From Phoebastria nigripes (taxonomy: Eukaryota; Chordata; Aves; Procellariiformes; Diomedeidae): 64,000 bases of DNA. The notes under the pieces are model-generated. The model did no database searches. It worked only from the letters and a program-made list of their open reading frames with translations, and was not told where the DNA came from. Position numbers and translations under genes: made by a program. Shown in pieces: positions 59,209 through 64,000 of this stretch. The stretch lies in assembly GCA_035582835.1 (NCBI GenBank), contig JAYKAV010003143.1, positions 819,870-883,869 of the forward strand, given 5' to 3'. Position 1 is the stretch's first letter, and each line of letters begins with the position of its first letter.

Positions 59209-62200
59209 CTTTTCCTGACTGCCAAGGGCGGAGGGAAGGACTTCAGAATAATTTCCTAAAAAGCTAAGGGAACTCAGAAGAGAGGGAAGCGGAAAGTGGG
59301 CTGCAGTTCCTGCCAGCTGGCCGGAGCTCAGCCCCAGCGAGACAGCCTGTGCTGCCAGTCCCCAGGAATGCACTGGCAGCCAGCACCTTACCCAGCCCAC
59401 CCGCTCCCAGGTGGAGGAAGGCAAGCGAAGCGGTCTTTTCCTTGCTGGGATTTGCCATGTGATATATTGGACTATTTTAGATATATTACATTAATATTTC
59501 TGGCTTTAAATTGGGAACGGCTGTGGTTAAAGTATCCTGGAATCTGTGGTCAAATAGTTGGTGTTGGCAATTTCTGTGGTCACATATTTGGTAGCTAATG
59601 CTTTTTATGAATTCCAGATTTTTCTCCTCTGGGATAATTGTGCCTCTGGAGCTAATGCTGGAAGGCTGTCACTTGGTCATGTTTGTTGCTTTCTACTTGA
59701 AGATACAGCTCTTTCTTTACTTCTACCACAGATATACTGGTGGGAAAACATCAGAACATCCCCGTAGCTACATCTAGTACATCTATCTGTACAAGTGAGC
59801 ACACATTTTCCCCAGAATATGTTGGTTTGTGCTATGCTGTCAGTATATTGATGTGCTGTAAAGCTCGTGCTGAAAGGACTCCTAGTGAGTGCTCTTGGTT
59901 TGCTTAGGAGGTGGAATTACTCATCTTTTCTGAATGAGAAGAGCTACGTTCTGAAATACGCTGTTTTAATTCAGTGAAGCTGGGCTGATTAATCCAAGCT
60001 AAAGATTGCATCCAGTGAGGTCTTTTTCATTCAAGGGAGAAATGGCAGCAGCTGACTACTAAACGGGACAAATAAAATTAGCTGTTATGAAAAAGAAAAA
60101 CTTTCAGTGAATTTCTGCTCTGTATTTGGGAAGGCCCTGAATGGGCCGCTTCCCACCGAGAACACGATGCAGGCGTGTATTTGATGCCAGTGCAGAAGCT
60201 GGTAAAATTACATAGTACTGTCCAACCTTTTCAAGGGCAACTCCGAGGCACGTGTCTTAGCAAGACATTTTGAATTCTTTCAGCCTTTGATATGCAGNTA
60301 TTTGTTACAAATCTAGGAACATAGAGAAGTCTGCAGAAATTATACAAATTGAATTTATCAATATTTAAAGGAAGCAGACACAGTGATTTGGTTGACCATA
60401 GCCTGGTTAAATACACATCATGTAAAGTCAGGCAAAGGTTGACAAGAACTGTGGGGTGTTTTTAGAAAGGGGAAAAAAGGGGAGGGATAGGAGCATAACT
60501 GATGCCAAGGAGCTCAAGGAAACTAAATCTTTTTAAAGAAGTCTANTTCTTGTCAGATTGTACATTTTGCTGGCAAGAGTATCCTGTTATAATAATATAT
60601 TTAGATGTTGATAAAGTTCTGAATTTAGTAATGCACCNAATTTTGTTTAATCAATCACCAGTACACAATAAATGCTGTATATTTTAAGTGTATTTAAAGT
60701 GTGCTTGAGTAAAATTCATATATATTTGTAGACAGGAGTACTTACTTTATTTTTGCTTGTACTCTTATACTAATGGAAGAAAATCAAAGGATACCCCTTG
60801 AAAGTTTTTAACAATCAAGTTGTGCAAAAGATGCTTTTCATTTACCAGGGCCTATTTGCTGTTGGAAATCAGAGTATATAGCCATGAAGGCCAGCTGTTT
60901 TCTCCTTATGGCATTAGTAAAAAGAAAAAACCAAAACAATATGCCTTGTTTAGAGTATTTCTGGGACAAATTTCCCAGAATTTTCCTACTGCTTTTTCAT
61001 TTCTTTACATAAAATACCCATAACCCCTCTTCCTTGGTGAGGTGGCAAAACATCCAAATAGACTGGCTGATTTTTATGAGATCGATTTCTAGCTCTCCTT
61101 TTCTTCATTGTACTGAAATGCATCTTTCTGCCTACTAATTACTAAAAGGATATGCAATTTGAGAGTATCAGACATTTCTGTGTTTCATTAAATTAGACTG
61201 AGGCTGCAGTGAAAAAGTGGAAGATGATGATTCTTGGCTGTTCTCTTCTTTCATCCTGATGTACTTGGGGAAAGAAAGAAAAAAACCTNCTTTGCCTGTG
61301 TGAGACTGGTTTGTTTGTGTGCAGGTTTGTGTATGTGCATAGGTATCTGTGTATGCTATATAACCAGGAAAAACACTGCATTTAAGATACTAAACTTAGT
61401 TCCTTTAGTCTTTTTGGTTGGCTGGAATTCACATTTCAGAATCATTCACCATATTGGCACAAGTGAGAAATTTCACTATCTGATATAAAAATGATGTGAC
61501 TTAACAGCAATTTGGAGAATTAAGTAAAACATCAAAAGCTGCAAGACTGGCCATGAACTTGCAAAATTTGCAATGCTGTGTGCGTGTACTGGTACGTCTG
61601 CCATTGGATCACTGAAAGAGGGAGCCCCTGGATCATCAGTCCTACTATTGTGGTGTTATATCACACGCCTGTCCTGCAACTGAAACTTGGCCTCCCACTT
61701 ACTGCCCCTCAGTCGTCTTTATCTTTGAGATTGTCTCCCCTTCAAGTGCTGTGTTTTTGGTGAATAAAGGCAGAGTGTGAAATTCCTATCCTTTGAACTC
61801 CAGTTTGAAGATGAAAAAAAAAATTCTTAAAGGGAAGGAGTGTATTTTCTAGAGCAATAGTGAAATTATAGGATTATTGTTTTCAATCCCATTACATCTC
61901 TGGGAAGACGGGTCCAATTTATGAAGGAATTTATTTCTGTTTTGGCAGGAAATCTCATCTGGATTTAATCTCAATATGGGACATAGTAATACAAGAGATA
62001 GACAAGAATGAATTGTGATGGCCGGACTAAGAAGAAAGGTAAAAAGAAAACCAGTGAGAGTACATTTTTATAAGTAAGCAGGACAGAGAGCTGTAATAAG
62101 TAAGTGAGAAGAGCACAATAACAGGTTTGGAAAATGTGTTTTGTGGAAAGGAAGACTTCTATTTTAAAATATTTTTTATATTACATTATGTATCTGGCAG

Positions 62201-62431
62201 AACTTCTGATTCTTCTAGCTTTAATGAGAATGCAAGCCAATGTCCAGAGTCTCTGTAAACTAAGAATCGATCCTTTGCAGGGTTTCCCTCCTCTGTTCTT
62301 GCTCGTTCTTTTCCTTGAAATTCCAACATGTTGGTTTTTTATATTACTGTTCTTACTCTTGGACCGATGATAACAAGGATCTCTTGCCTTTCTGTAGCTC
62401 TCAGATGCTAGCTGGTGCTTTTATAATGCGT
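59209..62431. other. Unique noncoding sequence, no gene seen
   Basis: A GC-richer patch with several CpGs is at 59,220-59,440. Three TGTGGT motifs fall in 59,522-59,580. N calls are at 60,299, 60,546, 60,638 and 61,289. Open frames up to 100 codons are not recognised. Confidence 0.55.
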
Positions 62432-62451
62432 TTTATCTTTCTAAAGATAAA
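62432..62451. repeat. Near-palindrome, 9-bp arms, 2-nt loop
   Basis: TTTATCTTT and AAAGATAAA are perfect reverse complements across CT. Each arm contains a GATA-type core (TATC / GATA), so this is a divergent pair of AGATAA motifs. It lies next to the SINE relic tail. Confidence 0.9.
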
Positions 62452-62454
62452 TAT

Positions 62455-62655
62455 TCAATCTATCTTTCTGACTTTCCAGACATTAACTAATTAATCTTAA
62501 CAACACCCTGTCAAGGAGGTAAAATAATTCAGTGATGTTATTTACAGATGAGAAATCAAAGGAACGGAAGTGAAGCAAATAGTTCAGAAAGACGGTACAG
62601 TTGGGAATAAAGGCCACTGGAATATTCAGATCTGCCTGGCAATTGGGTAACTGTA
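62455..62655 (-). repeat. Ancient MIR/CORE-type SINE relic
   Basis: On the plus strand, ACATTAACTAATTAATCTTA, ACAACACCCTGTCAAGGAGG, TTTACAGATGAGAAATCAAA and AAGTGAAGCAAATAGTTCAG occur in the order of the reversed MIR-type consensus: ACATTAATTAATCCTCACAAC, ACCCTGTGAGGTAGG, TTTACAGATGAGGAAACTGA, then AAGTGACTTGCCCAAGGTCA. The element is therefore on the minus strand. It is diverged and has no coding capacity. The boundaries are approximate and the subtype is uncertain. Confidence 0.7.
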
Positions 62656-63615
62656 ACATATTTCTCATGTTTAAAAGCTGTTCTGATTCTTTGCTCCTAA
62701 ATGTAATTTTTCTTTCCCAGTTTTTAATTCTCATTTGGTTTAAAAGAAACAGGAATGGACTTATGACTAATTTGGCAAATTTTAGGCAACTTTTTATTAA
62801 AGACAAACTTGTTCACTAGAAGGGTTTCTGGCATTCTTCCAGTCCTTTTGAGACCATTTTAAGATTCTCTTACAATGTAAAGGCTTTCTTAATTATTATG
62901 CTGTTCATTTTGCCATACAGTATACTACATTAAGTTTAACATTCCCCTCATCTGTCTCTTGGGGAAATACAGTAACAGTTATGAGAAAGATATCTACTGA
63001 ACCATATTTTAAGTAATCTTTATGCACTTTAAGTAACTTTCCAAAAAGGAGGTTAAACAAATGAAAAAATGGTATTGTCAGAGGAATAATCTTTAATAAA
63101 GGCAGGAAATAAAGTATGGTTTTTAATATATCACATAAGTAAGAAGGCATCTACAGTGAACTTCAGTTACAAAGAAAAATAATTCTTACCCTAGCAATAT
63201 ATTGAGAAGTGAAATACCATCCTCACTTTCAGTTGGCCTAGTCCTTCTTAATTAACATATTTGCTAGGGATTTATCAGGTCTTAGAGGACTGACAGGGGT
63301 GCTCTTTTATGTAGAATAATTTTTGTTCTAATTAGTTAACTGTCAGACCACTTGTAGACCCTCAATGGATCTGTGGTGGACATGCTGAAAATGCATACTG
63401 AGCAGATAAATTTTTCCAAGGGGGAAAACCATTTTACTCCTGTCCTTTCTGTTCACCTAATGTTTATGTTTGCGGTGACAAAGGCTGTCCATGCACTGCT
63501 GAGGGAGAGACTATCAGAACTTAGGTTTTAAAAAGATTTCTTGTCTTTAAATTTCACATATTTTAAGTTTGGGGTTTTTAAAATTTTTTTTAACTACTTT
63601 GAAGGAGCTGTAAAA
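62656..63615. other. Unique noncoding sequence, no gene seen
   Basis: AT-rich. Nothing recognised. Confidence 0.6.
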
Positions 63616-63773
63616 CTTCTCTTCCTCCATCCCTCTCCCCCTACCTCCCACTTCCCCAGGAAAAAACCCACTCTTTCGAGATTACAAAGTTATTTTGTGG
63701 CCCAAAATAGCCCACCCTTCCCAGCAACCCTCCCTTTCCCCTTCATCTCAGTTCTTCTCCCACTCCTACTATG
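63616..63773. repeat. Pyrimidine-rich segment
   Basis: Three pyrimidine-rich blocks (about 63,616-63,658, 63,708-63,743 and 63,746-63,773) are rich in CCC, TTCC and CTCC and are separated by short purine-bearing spacers. The overlapping plus-strand frames are Ser/Pro/Phe-rich because of this composition and are not recognised. Confidence 0.7.
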
Positions 63774-64000
63774 CTTTTAAATATAGGCTTGAGTACCTGC
63801 CAGCTGCATACCCAGCCCTCAAAGTGCAGTCTATAGGGGGATCATCTTTCTGCCTTCACTTGCAACCAGTGAGGAGAAAGATCCTGGAACAGTGGAGGAT
63901 ATTTCATATTTTGAGTTCTATTATTTAATTTAATCTCCTCTTTGCTTACTTGGCAAGGCAGCTGATCCACCAAGAACTGCACATGTCAGATGTTTTGTAA
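63774..64000. other. Unique noncoding sequence to window end
   Basis: Nothing recognised before the end of the window. Confidence 0.6.

Overview
This is noncoding vertebrate DNA, most likely from a bird. The clearest clue is a short LINE relic at about 24,700-24,815. It carries the 3'-terminal signature of a CR1 element (GTTGGACTAGATGA, then CCCCTTCCAT, then a degenerate TTCGATGAAT tail), the dominant interspersed repeat of birds and other archosaurs. The overall low density of recognisable young repeats, the moderately AT-rich composition and the scattered single N calls (roughly one per 2 kb, plus one run of five N) fit a draft avian assembly. A crocodilian or turtle cannot be excluded.

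I find no protein-coding gene I can defend. The open frames (longest about 150-160 codons) show no recognisable domain, no paired splice sites and no homologue I know, and their number is about what chance gives in 128 kb of two-strand sequence. No tRNA, rRNA, known microRNA or CRISPR array was seen. The window therefore looks like a gene desert or the inside of a very large intron. The best exon-like object is a 42-codon open stretch after a good acceptor-like site at 49,609-49,737, reported only as a candidate.

Layout: 1-91 is a perfect 13-bp tandem array of seven copies, cut by the window edge. 92-16,360 is unique sequence with faint ancient-repeat fragments near 5,250, 10,300 and 12,630. 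16,360-16,575 is a clear ancient MIR/CORE-type SINE relic with unusually many CpGs. 16,576-24,700 is unique sequence with several perfect inverted repeats and A-rich tracts. 24,700-24,815 is the CR1 tail. 24,816-39,900 is unique sequence with C-runs, a TG/TA microsatellite, a G-quadruplex motif and AT-rich palindromes. 39,901-39,950 is another ancient fragment. 39,951-62,455 is unique sequence with the exon candidate, an 18-bp palindrome and several CpG-bearing stretches that look like candidate regulatory elements. 62,455-62,655 is a second MIR-type SINE relic, on the minus strand. The rest is unique and pyrimidine-rich.

The most interesting items are the tandem array, whose minus strand reads as a row of IRF/ISRE-like GAAANNGAAA boxes; the CpG-retaining SINE relic with a 14-bp GC palindrome and an E-box; a compact G-quadruplex motif with one-base loops; a trio of RUNX-type TGTGGT sites; and a set of perfect palindromes. 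All functional readings are inference from sequence alone.
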